A DNA stretch of 5,233 nt from Candidatus Bathyarchaeota archaeon (GTDB lineage: Archaea > Thermoproteota > Bathyarchaeia > Bathyarchaeales > SOJC01): the NCBI GenBank assembly GCA_023131555.1, contig JAGLZJ010000067.1, forward strand, positions 1 through 5,233, written 5' to 3'. Each line of letters opens with the position of its first letter. Position 1 is the first letter of the stretch. This document shows, piece after piece, positions 1 through 5,233 of the stretch. The notes below the pieces were generated by a model. It saw only the letters and a program-made list of their open reading frames with translations, searched no databases and was not told the origin of the DNA. Made by a program: the position numbers and the translations under genes.

Positions 1-383
1 TCAACGGCTTCAGCTCCGCTGTTTCCGAAGAATACTTTCTTTGCCCAGGAGCCAGGGGTGATCTCGATAAGTTTCTCCGCGACCTCCACAACTTTGCTAT
101 ACATGAAATCTGTTACTGAATAATGGAGAAATCGGTCCAGTTGGTGCTTGATCGCTTCGGTTACTTTGGGGTGGCTGTGTCCTACATTAAGGCAAACGAG
201 ACCAGAGTTGAAGTCGATGTATTCATTGCCATCAACATCGGTTACAATACAACCTTTTCCGCTGTGGATCGCAAGAGGATAAAATCGCACGAAGGATTGA
301 GAAATCGCTTTTTCATCTCGCGCTGCAAGAGCCCGCGCTTTTGGTCCAGGAGGTGTTACGACGATTTTTGGATGTTTTACCAT
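1..383 (-). CDS. Class III PLP-dependent aminotransferase, N-terminal part (cut by window edge)
   Basis: Only the first 127 residues are visible; the gene continues past position 1. It reads MVKHPKIVVTPPGPKARAL at the start, a signature of the archaeal acetylornithine/4-aminobutyrate aminotransferase-like group. Next come a DVDGNEYIDF strand (residues 49-58), GHSHPKV (68-74) and GNSGAEAV (120-127), the start of the PLP-phosphate-binding region of fold-type I class III enzymes. The catalytic lysine lies outside the window, and full-length members have roughly 430-450 residues. The ATG at 381-383 is chosen because the N-terminal motif follows at once and an AGGTG Shine-Dalgarno-like match lies about 10 bases upstream (394-398). 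The family moves amino groups between amino acids (ornithine, GABA, branched-chain or others) and 2-oxoacids in the cytoplasm; some archaeal relatives act as amino-acid racemases. The exact substrate cannot be told. Two 2-oxoacid:ferredoxin oxidoreductases nearby make a role in amino-acid breakdown plausible, but this is inference. A plus-strand open frame at 123-416 is its shadow. Confidence 0.93.
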   Translation of the reverse strand, partial: MVKHPKIVVTPPGPKARALAARDEKAISQSFVRFYPLAIHSGKGCIVTDVDGNEYIDFNSGLVCLNVGHSHPKVTEAIKHQLDRFLHYSVTDFMYSKVVEVAEKLIEITPGSWAKKVFFGNSGAEAV

Positions 384-429
384 GAATGTCAACCACCTAC
401 GAAGAACTATGATTAGCGAAATAGGAGTT

Positions 430-444
430 CTTATAGTCATCGGT
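430..444 (-). promoter_or_regulatory. Candidate TATA-box promoter for the aminotransferase gene
   Basis: On the minus strand this stretch reads ACCGATGACTATAAG. The TATAAG core (430-435) is centred about 50 bases before the aminotransferase ATG. With the usual archaeal spacing of about 26 bases from TATA to transcription start, this predicts a leader of roughly 22 bases containing the AGGTG motif. The upstream BRE position is not strongly purine-rich, so support is modest. The rest of the 384-581 gap shows no convincing tRNA, terminator or small gene. Confidence 0.35.
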
Positions 445-581
445 GCGAGCAAACAGCCTACGCCTGTAACATACGACAGTTTGATATTGGTGAGAAACGG
501 GTGGCAAGCCCTTAGTCGCACGCATGATAACCGGGGTTCGGAAGGCGTTACATAGAAGTTAGGAAGTGGAATAACTCGAGT

Positions 582-896
582 CTATGGGTGCTCGATGTTG
601 ATCTCGATCGTTGAAACGTTGCTTCTTCGATCGTCTTCCCTTTGCATTTCTTCAGTTCCAATAGAGATGTCAATAATCTTGAGACCTTTCATAAAGCCTC
701 TACGAAGCAGTTCAACAGTATCGACTGCAGTACTTATAGCTCGCCCACGGGCTTTTATGATTACGGTTTTTTCTCCTGAGTTGAAGAAGGTCAAGCATGC
801 AACAACATAATTCATCACCGGCTTTCGACCTATCAGAACAGCATTCTCTGTTTGTGTTACATCCTCAACGCTTGCAGGTTTCTCTTCTTCTGTCAT
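582..896 (-). CDS. albA: Alba family DNA/RNA-binding chromatin protein
   Basis: The 104-residue product is close to the usual Alba length of about 90-100 residues, with a short acidic N-terminal tail (residues 2-17). The family core is clear: NAVLIGRKPVMNYV (18-31), KARGRAIS (48-55), AVDTVELLRR (57-66), and the C-terminal RRSNVSTIEINI strand after the beta-hairpin arm. Alba dimers coat and bridge double-stranded DNA and also bind RNA in many archaea; the RK pair at 24-25 and the RGR at 50-52 belong to the nucleic-acid-binding face. The position matching the acetylated Lys16 of Sulfolobus Alba is Arg24 here; the neighbouring lysine (Lys25) is kept. The ATG at 894-896 has an AAGGAG Shine-Dalgarno (904-909) 7 bases upstream. 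The gene is flanked by 198-bp and 132-bp gaps and has its own candidate promoter, so it is probably a separate unit rather than the tail of the oxidoreductase operon. Family assignment is very sure. Confidence 0.97.
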   Translation of the reverse strand: MTEEEKPASVEDVTQTENAVLIGRKPVMNYVVACLTFFNSGEKTVIIKARGRAISTAVDTVELLRRGFMKGLKIIDISIGTEEMQREDDRRSNVSTIEINIEHP

Positions 897-982
897 TTTC
901 TAACTCCTTAGTCTGTTTAAGGCCTTTGATGCAGTGTCATCGGTTATCAAGGCAGGTTTGGTAATTAGACGCATTAAAGTCT

Positions 983-997
983 CTTATAGTTTTTCCG
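983..997 (-). promoter_or_regulatory. Candidate TATA-box promoter for alba
   Basis: On the minus strand this reads roughly CGGAAAAACTATAAG, an A-rich BRE-like stretch followed by a TATAAG core (983-988). The core is about 90 bases before the Alba ATG, predicting a leader of about 64 bases that would contain the AAGGAG Shine-Dalgarno. A second AT-rich site (TTAAAC, 915-920) is nearer, but would give a leaderless transcript and waste the Shine-Dalgarno. Promoter activity is inferred from sequence only. Confidence 0.4.
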
Positions 998-1028
998 ACT
1001 CTTGTCTATTAGGTTAAGAACTGGGTTG

Positions 1029-1592
1029 CTAGGATCCGTCCTGTACGCATCTCATGCCTGCCTCAAAGGCTCTTTTATTAACATCTAAGAATTCCATTTT
1101 CTTTCCGAAGAATTCCTTGAGCCCTTCGAAGATCAAGGACTTTGTCACGACCTTCGTTTGCTCAACGTATGCTCCAAGCATTACCATGTTTGCAGCCCTC
1201 TTTTCTCCAACTTCAAGTGCGACATCGTTTGCTGGAATTCGTACAACTTTAATGTCTTCACGCCTTGTTTCGTTGGTGACAAGCGATGAGTTTAGGAAAA
1301 GATGCCCATTGTTTTGCAATCGTGCTTCAAACGCATCCAAGGAAGGATTATTCATGATAATCAGAGCCTGAGGAGAGGTGATTACTGGAGAGCCAATCTC
1401 CCTACCTGAGAGAACTACTGTGCAATTAGCGGTCCCACCTCGCATCTCTGGACCATAGGACGGGATCCACGTGACGTTCATTCCAGCCTTCATAGCGCTG
1501 TACGCCAGCAATTTACCTATGAACATCAGGCCTTGGCCGCCAAAGCCTGCCATTGTCACGTTGGCGTAGAGAGGGTTCTCAGATGGGTTCAT
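1029..1592 (-). CDS. 2-oxoacid:ferredoxin oxidoreductase, gamma subunit (KorC/VorG type)
   Basis: The 187-residue protein matches the usual size of stand-alone gamma subunits (about 180-190). It opens with the glycine-rich GFGGQG motif (residues 16-21), followed by IPSYGPEMRGGTANC (43-57), both diagnostic of the gamma domain of 2-oxoacid:acceptor oxidoreductases. The gamma domain helps hold coenzyme A at the active site formed by the alpha and beta subunits; the complex is cytoplasmic. Its motifs are of the KOR/VOR kind (GFGGQG, SYGPEMRGG). They differ from the pyruvate-type gamma in this window, which has GRGGQGAW and FPEFGPERMG. It is the last gene of the ferredoxin-alpha-beta-gamma operon. 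Its ATG lies 10 bases after the beta-subunit stop, and a GGGGAC Shine-Dalgarno-like motif (1598-1603) overlaps that stop, suggesting coupled translation. No clear terminator follows its stop. The subunit alone does not reveal the substrate. Confidence 0.93.
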   Translation of the reverse strand: MNPSENPLYANVTMAGFGGQGLMFIGKLLAYSAMKAGMNVTWIPSYGPEMRGGTANCTVVLSGREIGSPVITSPQALIIMNNPSLDAFEARLQNNGHLFLNSSLVTNETRREDIKVVRIPANDVALEVGEKRAANMVMLGAYVEQTKVVTKSLIFEGLKEFFGKKMEFLDVNKRAFEAGMRCVQDGS

Positions 1593-1602
1593 CGTCAGTC
1601 CC

Positions 1603-2349
1603 CTAAGGCGCCTTCAGTGTTTTCAGAGGGTAGTATGGAATCATTTTTTCCTCAACCCACTTAACGGCTTCAGCTGGCGACATCCTCCAATCCGTTGGGC
1701 ATTGAGATAAAACTTCCACCATTGAGTAGCCCTGCTGGTTCATCTGTACAGAGAAGGCTTTCTTTATTGCGCCTTTAGCCTGGATGATGTTCTTCGGGGA
1801 ATGCACGCTCACCCTTGCGATGAAGGAAGCGCCATCGAGTGTTGCAAGTAGTTCAGCCATTCGAATGGGAAAGCCGGCTTGCTCCGCTGTCCGACCATAG
1901 GGCGAAGTAGTGGTTTTCTGACCAATCAAAGTCGTTGGAGCCATTTGACCTCCAGTCATGCCATAGATTGCATTGTTTATGAAAATCGTTGTGATTCTTT
2001 CACCACGGGCTGCAGCATGCACCGCTTCAGCAGTGCCTATCGAGGCAAAGTCACCGTCGCCTTGATAGGTGAACACTACTAGGTCAGGGTGTACTCGCTT
2101 ACAGCCTGTCGCTACGGCTGGTGCACGTCCGTGGGCAGCTTCGTACATGTCAATATCGAGGTAATTGTACAGGAGCACGGAGCAGCCTACAGGTGCAACT
2201 CCGACAGTTTTCTCCCTGATTCCAAATTCATCTATTACTTCTGCAATGAGACGAGCAACGATGCCATGTCCGCATCCAGGGCAGTAATGGGTTGCTACCG
2301 GACGGAGCGTTCTTGGTCTTTCAAAGACCTTCTGTAGCTGCATCTGCAT
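1603..2349 (-). CDS. 2-oxoacid:ferredoxin oxidoreductase, beta subunit, thiamine-pyrophosphate-binding (KorB/VorA type)
   Basis: This 248-residue protein is the TPP-binding catalytic subunit. Visible motifs in order: HYCPGCGHG (residues 21-29), whose cysteines are conserved in KOR/VOR beta subunits; VGCSV (54-58); HGRAPAVATG (73-82); and the TPP/Mg motif GDGDFASIG (97-105) ending at NN (125-126). A GMTGGQMAPTT stretch follows (130-140). With the alpha subunit it cleaves a 2-oxoacid through a hydroxyalkyl-TPP intermediate, passing electrons to iron-sulfur clusters and the acyl group to CoA. The length and the GQMAPTT/GQKTTTSPYGR pattern fit the short stand-alone beta subunits that partner VorB-type alphas, and the protein is shorter than the roughly 285-residue KorB form. 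The ATG at 2347-2349 is preceded by a strong archaeal Shine-Dalgarno, GGAAGTGA (2354-2361), which abuts the alpha stop; a second in-frame ATG two codons later (2341-2343) cannot be excluded. It lies 11 bases after the alpha gene and 10 before gamma. Confidence 0.95.
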   Translation of the reverse strand: MQMQLQKVFERPRTLRPVATHYCPGCGHGIVARLIAEVIDEFGIREKTVGVAPVGCSVLLYNYLDIDMYEAAHGRAPAVATGCKRVHPDLVVFTYQGDGDFASIGTAEAVHAAARGERITTIFINNAIYGMTGGQMAPTTLIGQKTTTSPYGRTAEQAGFPIRMAELLATLDGASFIARVSVHSPKNIIQAKGAIKKAFSVQMNQQGYSMVEVLSQCPTDWRMSPAEAVKWVEEKMIPYYPLKTLKAP

Positions 2350-2360
2350 GTTTTCACTTC

Positions 2361-3398
2361 CTACTTAACGAGCTTCTCAACCTCAACTATGATTTCATCG
2401 TAGCTAGGTACGACTCCAGTCCGTCCATAAAAATGCACCGAAGCCTTACGACCTAGGCTGAGCTGGACATCTTCAAGCATCTGTCCGAAGCTCATCTCCA
2501 CAACCAGAAAGCGCCTATCTGCTAGCTCCTCAAAAATCTTGCATGGGAATGGAAAAACGGTGATAGGTCGGATCAGTCCGACTTTCAGCCCTTTGTTTCG
2601 AAGAACTTCGATAGCGGTTTTTGCGATGCGAGCCACCGTTCCATAAGCAGCTATTATGATTTCTGCATCGTCAGTGTGATAGGTCTCAACTTGCACTTCT
2701 TCTTTTTTTATCTTTTGAATCGTCTGGTTAATTACTAAGTTATGTTTTTCGAGGGCTTCTGGGTCAAGGTACAGGGTTTTAACTAAATTCGCAGGACGAT
2801 CTTTGGCGCCTGTAAGAGCCCATCCTTTTGGAGTGTGTCGAGGAGTCAGCTTAGGGAAGGAAACAGGTTCCATCATCTGTCCCATGTAGCCATCCCCTAA
2901 AATCATCACTGGATTACGGTATTTGTCAGCTAAATCAAAGGAGTTCATGGTTAGATAAACTGCTTCCTGCAGAGTGTGAGGTGCCAACACAATCAGGTGG
3001 TAGTCGCCATGCCCTCCACCTTTCGTGGCTTGAAAATAATCGGACTGTGAGGGCTGGATACCACCCAATCCAGGTCCGCCGCGCATAATGTTAACTATAA
3101 CACAAGGAAGACGGGCGGCAGCGATGTAAGAGATGCCTTCCTGCATAAGGCTGATACCAGGGCTAGATGAAGAGGTCATCACTCTTGCTCCAGTACCAGC
3201 CGCTCCGAAGAGCATGTTGATTGCTGCGACCTCGCTCTCAGCTTGAAGGTAAACGCCCCCCATCTTTGGGAGGCGCTTAGACATGTACTCAGGAATCTCG
3301 CTCTGGGGAGTTATCGGATAACCGAAGAAATGGCGACACCCTGCTTGAATCGCCGCTTCGGCGATTGCCTCATTTCCTGTCATGAACGTCTTTTCCAT
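2361..3398 (-). CDS. vorB: 2-oxoacid:ferredoxin oxidoreductase, alpha subunit (VorB family; annotated as 3-methyl-2-oxobutanoate dehydrogenase)
   Basis: The 345-residue protein is full length for the VorB family (about 350). It contains the pyrimidine-binding domain: GYPITPQSEIPEY (residues 26-38, with the substrate-contacting Thr30), QAESEVAAINM (52-62), and SSSSPGISLMQEG (76-88). Then come NIMRGGPGLG (103-112), the GGGHGDY loop (127-133) and GDGYMGQMMEP (168-178). The transketolase C-terminal-like domain II follows from about residue 243 (AEIIIAAYGTVARIA). The NIMRGGPGLG/QPSQSDYFQ/KGGGHGDY pattern is the one I recall for VorB proteins, named for branched-chain 2-oxoacids such as 3-methyl-2-oxobutanoate. 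Relatives also occur in clusters annotated as 2-oxoglutarate enzymes, so the substrate is not proven. The ATG at 3396-3398 sits 2 bases after the ferredoxin-subunit stop, with GGAG (3408-3411) 9 bases upstream inside that gene. The family call is firm; the substrate is inference. Confidence 0.94.
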   Translation of the reverse strand: MEKTFMTGNEAIAEAAIQAGCRHFFGYPITPQSEIPEYMSKRLPKMGGVYLQAESEVAAINMLFGAAGTGARVMTSSSSPGISLMQEGISYIAAARLPCVIVNIMRGGPGLGGIQPSQSDYFQATKGGGHGDYHLIVLAPHTLQEAVYLTMNSFDLADKYRNPVMILGDGYMGQMMEPVSFPKLTPRHTPKGWALTGAKDRPANLVKTLYLDPEALEKHNLVINQTIQKIKKEEVQVETYHTDDAEIIIAAYGTVARIAKTAIEVLRNKGLKVGLIRPITVFPFPCKIFEELADRRFLVVEMSFGQMLEDVQLSLGRKASVHFYGRTGVVPSYDEIIVEVEKLVK

Positions 3399-3400
3399 GA

Positions 3401-3748
3401 TTAAGCGCTCCTGTTTTCTTTTCTCTCACGGTAGACGGTTATAGCAACATCGGGGCAGGTTATGGCGCACAATGTACATGCAGTGCATTTTTCTTCTAGG
3501 TCGTTGACTTCTGCAGGATAATACCCTTTGGAGCTAATCTTTGATGAGATGCATATGAGGTTTAAGGGGCATGCGTTGATGCAGAGAGCGCAACCTTTGC
3601 ACATTCCTTCGTCAATGATTATCTTGCCCATATCTTCAGCTTCCCAAGCATCAACTTCATCAACTCTAGCACGTGCTCCTTCATTCGGAGGGATACAGAA
3701 GTATCCTTTAGGGAAAAGTGTTTCGCACCTTAAGACAGAGTAAGGCAT
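3401..3748 (-). CDS. 2-oxoacid:ferredoxin oxidoreductase, ferredoxin-like subunit with two 4Fe-4S clusters (KorD/VorD type)
   Basis: The conserved part starts at MGKIIIDEGMC and carries two 4Fe-4S motifs, CKGCALCINACP and CTACTLCAITCP (Cys50/53/56/60 and 88/91/94/98, counting from the ATG at 3748). It carries electrons between the TPP site and free ferredoxin. It is the first gene of the operon; its stop lies 2 bases before the alpha start. The start is uncertain. Family members usually begin at the MGK methionine (ATG at 3629-3631, giving 76 residues). The frame stays open upstream and looks coding, with a run of G-starting codons just before MGK, so I extend to the ATG at 3746-3748 (115 residues). 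A GTG at 3782-3784 gives 127 residues but sits inside the likely promoter. Neither longer start has a Shine-Dalgarno, and that before MGK (GGGAAG) is weak. The extension holds two extra cysteines (8 and 18) and resembles nothing I recognise. Confidence 0.88.
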   Translation of the reverse strand: MPYSVLRCETLFPKGYFCIPPNEGARARVDEVDAWEAEDMGKIIIDEGMCKGCALCINACPLNLICISSKISSKGYYPAEVNDLEEKCTACTLCAITCPDVAITVYRERKENRSA

Positions 3749-3773
3749 GATCTGCGAGGTTCCAGAGAAATGT

Positions 3774-3799
3774 GTATATCTCACGGTTTTAATTTAAAC
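3774..3799. promoter_or_regulatory. Divergent promoter region between the two ferredoxin-oxidoreductase operons
   Basis: Two AT-rich TATA-like elements lie between the divergent operons: GTATATC (3774-3780) and the near-palindrome GTTTTAATTTAAAC (3786-3799, 12 of 14 positions symmetric). In the plus direction, the first element would put the start near 3803 and give a 17-base leader carrying the GAGG Shine-Dalgarno of porC. In the minus direction, the second would start near 3766, just ahead of the ATG at 3748. The opposite pairing would give nearly leaderless transcripts on both sides. The assignment is by spacing alone. Confidence 0.5.
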
Positions 3800-3819
3800 G
3801 GAAGAATTGAGGAAATGAT

Positions 3820-4386
3820 ATGTCGCGACTTCGAGAAATCCGCTGGCACGGGAGAGGTGGACAAGGAGCGTGGACAGCAAGCGCGCTTCTGGCAAAGGCA
3901 GCAATAATCGAGGGAAAGAATGTACAATCATTTCCCGAGTTTGGTCCTGAACGCATGGGTGCACCACTGGCGGCTTTTACCAGAATAAGCGATCTTCCCA
4001 TCAGATTGCATTGCTCGGTATATAATCCCGATGTGGTCGTAGTTCTTGATCCAACTCTCTTGAGTACAGTTACGGTCACCTCCGGTCTTAGAGAGGGGGG
4101 AGCGATAGTGGTTAACACTCGGGAAGCTCCCAGCGAATTACGGAAAAAGCTCAATGTCCATTCTCAAAGAGTTTGGACTGTTCCAGCAACAGACATCGCC
4201 ATGAAAATCCTGAATCGCCCAATCACGAACACAGCAGTTCTAGGCGCAGTGTCTCGGGCAACGTCGCTCGTAAGCCTAGAGAGCATGGAGAGAGTCGTGA
4301 GAGAACGTTTTAGACACGAACTCGCCGAGAGAAACATGGCAGTGATTAAGGAAGCATACAAGGAGGCAGTAAGCGATGACTCGTGA
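3820..4386 (+). CDS. porC: Pyruvate:ferredoxin oxidoreductase (pyruvate synthase), gamma subunit
   Basis: The 188-residue protein is normal length for the PorC/PorG family. It opens with REIRWHGRGGQGAWTAS (residues 5-21), the gamma-domain signature of pyruvate-type enzymes, followed by FPEFGPERMGAPLAAFTR (38-55). The C-terminal half contains VPATDIAMKI and TNTAVLGA, also typical. Together with delta, alpha and beta it forms the four-subunit complex that reversibly converts pyruvate + CoA + oxidised ferredoxin to acetyl-CoA + CO2 + reduced ferredoxin. The ATG at 3820-3822 has GAGG (3809-3812) 7 bases upstream and fits the family N-terminus; an ATG five bases earlier is out of frame. It is the first gene of the gamma-delta-alpha order known from archaeal por operons (porCDAB, also called porGDAB). 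It overlaps porD by 11 bases, which points to coupled translation. Pyruvate is the likely substrate; some archaea share this subunit with a VOR, but here the VOR-like complex has its own gamma. Confidence 0.95.
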   Translation: MSRLREIRWHGRGGQGAWTASALLAKAAIIEGKNVQSFPEFGPERMGAPLAAFTRISDLPIRLHCSVYNPDVVVVLDPTLLSTVTVTSGLREGGAIVVNTREAPSELRKKLNVHSQRVWTVPATDIAMKILNRPITNTAVLGAVSRATSLVSLESMERVVRERFRHELAERNMAVIKEAYKEAVSDDS

Positions 4387-4663
4387 AACGAAAAGCTGGC
4401 AGGACATCCCTATTGCAGGAGTCTGTTGGAAGCCAGCTACAGAATATCATACTGGCGATTGGAGAACATTCAAACCAGTTTATGCTTCCGAGAAGTGTAA
4501 AAAATGTCTCCTCTGCTCAATGATCTGCCCAGATGCAGCCATCAAGTGGAATGAGACAAAGGAAGTAGTCGAATTCAATTATGACTTCTGCAAAGGGTGC
4601 GGAATATGTGCAAATGAATGCCCGGGAAGGGCAATTCAAATGATAAGAGAAAGTGGAGAATAG
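4376..4663 (+). CDS. porD: Pyruvate:ferredoxin oxidoreductase, delta subunit (two 4Fe-4S ferredoxin)
   Basis: The 95-residue product has the delta-subunit layout: an N-terminal segment with PATEYHTGDWRTFKPVY (residues 20-36), then two 4Fe-4S motifs. The first is CKKCLLCSMICP (Cys41, 44, 47, 51) and the second CKGCGICANECP (Cys72, 75, 78, 82). The TGDWR-x-x-KP stretch before the clusters separates PorD from generic ferredoxins and from the ferredoxin subunit of the opposite operon, which lacks it. The subunit passes electrons between the enzyme's inner cluster and soluble ferredoxin. Its ATG (4376-4378) lies inside the end of porC, with a strong GGAGG Shine-Dalgarno (4362-4366) 9 bases upstream. 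Its stop is 3 bases before the porA start, and its last codons hold the porA ribosome-binding site. The assignment is firm. Confidence 0.96.
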   Translation: MTRETKSWQDIPIAGVCWKPATEYHTGDWRTFKPVYASEKCKKCLLCSMICPDAAIKWNETKEVVEFNYDFCKGCGICANECPGRAIQMIRESGE

Positions 4664-4666
4664 GAG

Positions 4667-5233
4667 ATGTCGATCCCACAACAGAAAGTCTTGGCACTCA
4701 ACGGGGATGAAGCAATTGCTCTGGCTGCCAAGCAGTCAAATGTCGACGTAGTCGCAGCTTATCCCATAACGCCTCAGACAATCATAGTGGAGCGGTTCAG
4801 CGAATATGTAGCAGATGGAGAGGTGGATACACAGTTCGTGTGCACAGAGTCAGAACACAGTGCGCTTAGTGCTTGCGTTACTGCCTCAGCCACTGGCGCC
4901 AGAACCTTCACCGCATCTGCTTCAGCAGGCCTCGCGCTCATGCATGAAATCCTCTACGTCGCCTCAGGGTGCCGGACACCAGTAGTCATGGCAATAGCAA
5001 ACAGAGCCCTGTCAGCCCCCATCAACATACACTGCGATCACTCAGATAGCATGGTCGAGAGAGACAGCAGCTGGATACAGCTCTACGTGGAGAACTCGCA
5101 AGAAGCCTACGATTCCACAATTCAAGCCTTCAGAATAGCAGAGAACTCAGACATACTTCTTCCAGTAATGGTGTGCCTAGACGCGTTTGTATTAAGCCAT
5201 ACTTTGGAGAATGTTAAGGTTCTTCCAGATGCA
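4667..5233 (+). CDS. porA: Pyruvate:ferredoxin oxidoreductase, alpha subunit, N-terminal part (cut by window edge)
   Basis: The first 189 residues are visible with no interruption; full-length archaeal PorA has about 390-400 residues, so the C-terminal half is missing. Motifs in order: LNGDEAIALAA (residues 11-21), AYPITPQTI (31-39, with the conserved substrate-site Thr35), CTESEHSA (59-66), ASASAGLALMHE (83-94), and ANRALSAPINI (111-121), in which Arg113 matches the carboxylate-binding arginine of known pyruvate enzymes. CDHSDSM and RDSSWIQLY (132-140) follow. The NRALSAPIN pattern is pyruvate-type and contrasts with the NIMRGGPGLG of the VorB-type alpha on the other strand. With beta it binds TPP and pyruvate in the cytoplasm. 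The ATG at 4667-4669 follows porD by 3 bases. A GGAG directly against the ATG (4663-4666) is too close to work, so the GGAG at 4655-4658, 8 bases upstream within porD, is the likelier ribosome-binding site. porB should lie just beyond the window. Confidence 0.96.
   Translation, partial: MSIPQQKVLALNGDEAIALAAKQSNVDVVAAYPITPQTIIVERFSEYVADGEVDTQFVCTESEHSALSACVTASATGARTFTASASAGLALMHEILYVASGCRTPVVMAIANRALSAPINIHCDHSDSMVERDSSWIQLYVENSQEAYDSTIQAFRIAENSDILLPVMVCLDAFVLSHTLENVKVLPDA

Noticed and set aside
123..416. Plus-strand open frame of 97 codons
   Set aside because: It lies opposite the aminotransferase gene, whose translation gives clear family motifs. The plus-strand product shows no recognisable domain.
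499..511. Small hairpin GGGTGGCAAGCCC as a terminator for alba
   Set aside because: The stem is only 3-4 base pairs, it lies more than 70 bases after the alba stop, and no strong U-tract follows; chance is the simpler explanation.
480..560. Possible tRNA or tRNA remnant around a GGGGTTCGGAA stretch in the gap left of alba
   Set aside because: The T-loop is not canonical (TTCGGAA instead of TTCRANY), no matching acceptor, D or anticodon stems could be paired, and no CCA-proximal stem is visible on either strand.
3789..4154. Minus-strand open frame of 121 codons opposite porC
   Set aside because: porC in the plus frame has unmistakable gamma-subunit motifs throughout, while the minus-strand translation is low-complexity and unlike any protein I recognise.
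3401..4663. The two ferredoxin-like subunits on opposite strands as a recent duplication of each other
   Set aside because: They share only the generic 4Fe-4S cysteine spacing. The delta-subunit TGDWRTFKP segment is absent from the minus-strand protein, and the sequence between clusters differs.
1..5233. A previously undescribed multi-gene system
   Set aside because: Every gene longer than about 75 codons belongs to a known family in a known type of arrangement. I found no repeats, integrase or transposase, toxin-antitoxin pair, CRISPR or unexplained conserved frame to support such a claim.

Overview
The window looks like a piece of an archaeal chromosome. The evidence is an intact Alba chromatin gene, archaeal-style Shine-Dalgarno motifs (GGAG, GAGG, GGAAGTGA), AT-rich TATA-like boxes ahead of the operons, and two multi-subunit 2-oxoacid:ferredoxin oxidoreductases with archaeal-type subunit division. 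Base composition is moderate and the lineage cannot be fixed from this window. An anaerobic heterotroph or mixotroph, such as a Bathyarchaeia-like or other uncultured archaeal lineage, would fit, but that is an inference.

Layout, left to right. (1) Positions 1-383, minus strand: the N-terminal 127 residues of a class III PLP-dependent aminotransferase, cut by the window edge. (2) 384-581: a 198-bp non-coding gap with a weak TATA-like box for the aminotransferase and nothing else recognisable. (3) 582-896, minus: Alba, a DNA/RNA-binding chromatin protein. (4) 897-1028: a 132-bp gap with a TATA-like box and a Shine-Dalgarno for Alba. (5) 1029-3748, minus: a tight four-gene operon, read from right to left as ferredoxin subunit, alpha, beta, gamma. 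It encodes a VorB/KorA-type 2-oxoacid:ferredoxin oxidoreductase, with gaps of 2, 11 and 10 bp between genes. (6) About 3749-3819: a short divergent promoter region. (7) 3820-5233, plus: porC (gamma), porD (delta) and the first 189 residues of porA (alpha) of pyruvate:ferredoxin oxidoreductase. porA runs off the right edge; porB is expected next but is not in view.

The two enzyme complexes interconvert acyl-CoA + CO2 + reduced ferredoxin with 2-oxoacids. The plus-strand complex should handle pyruvate/acetyl-CoA. The minus-strand complex should handle a larger 2-oxoacid: branched-chain 2-oxoacids by the alpha-subunit family, though 2-oxoglutarate cannot be excluded. With an aminotransferase nearby, an attractive reading is amino-acid catabolism: transamination to 2-oxoacids, then oxidative decarboxylation to acyl-CoA and reduced ferredoxin. 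The reverse, reductive carboxylation for biosynthesis, is equally possible. All gene families here are known. I see no mobile element, CRISPR, phage, tRNA/rRNA or clearly undescribed system. The points most worth a second look are the compact bidirectional promoter between the two complexes and the uncertain N-terminus of the ferredoxin subunit.
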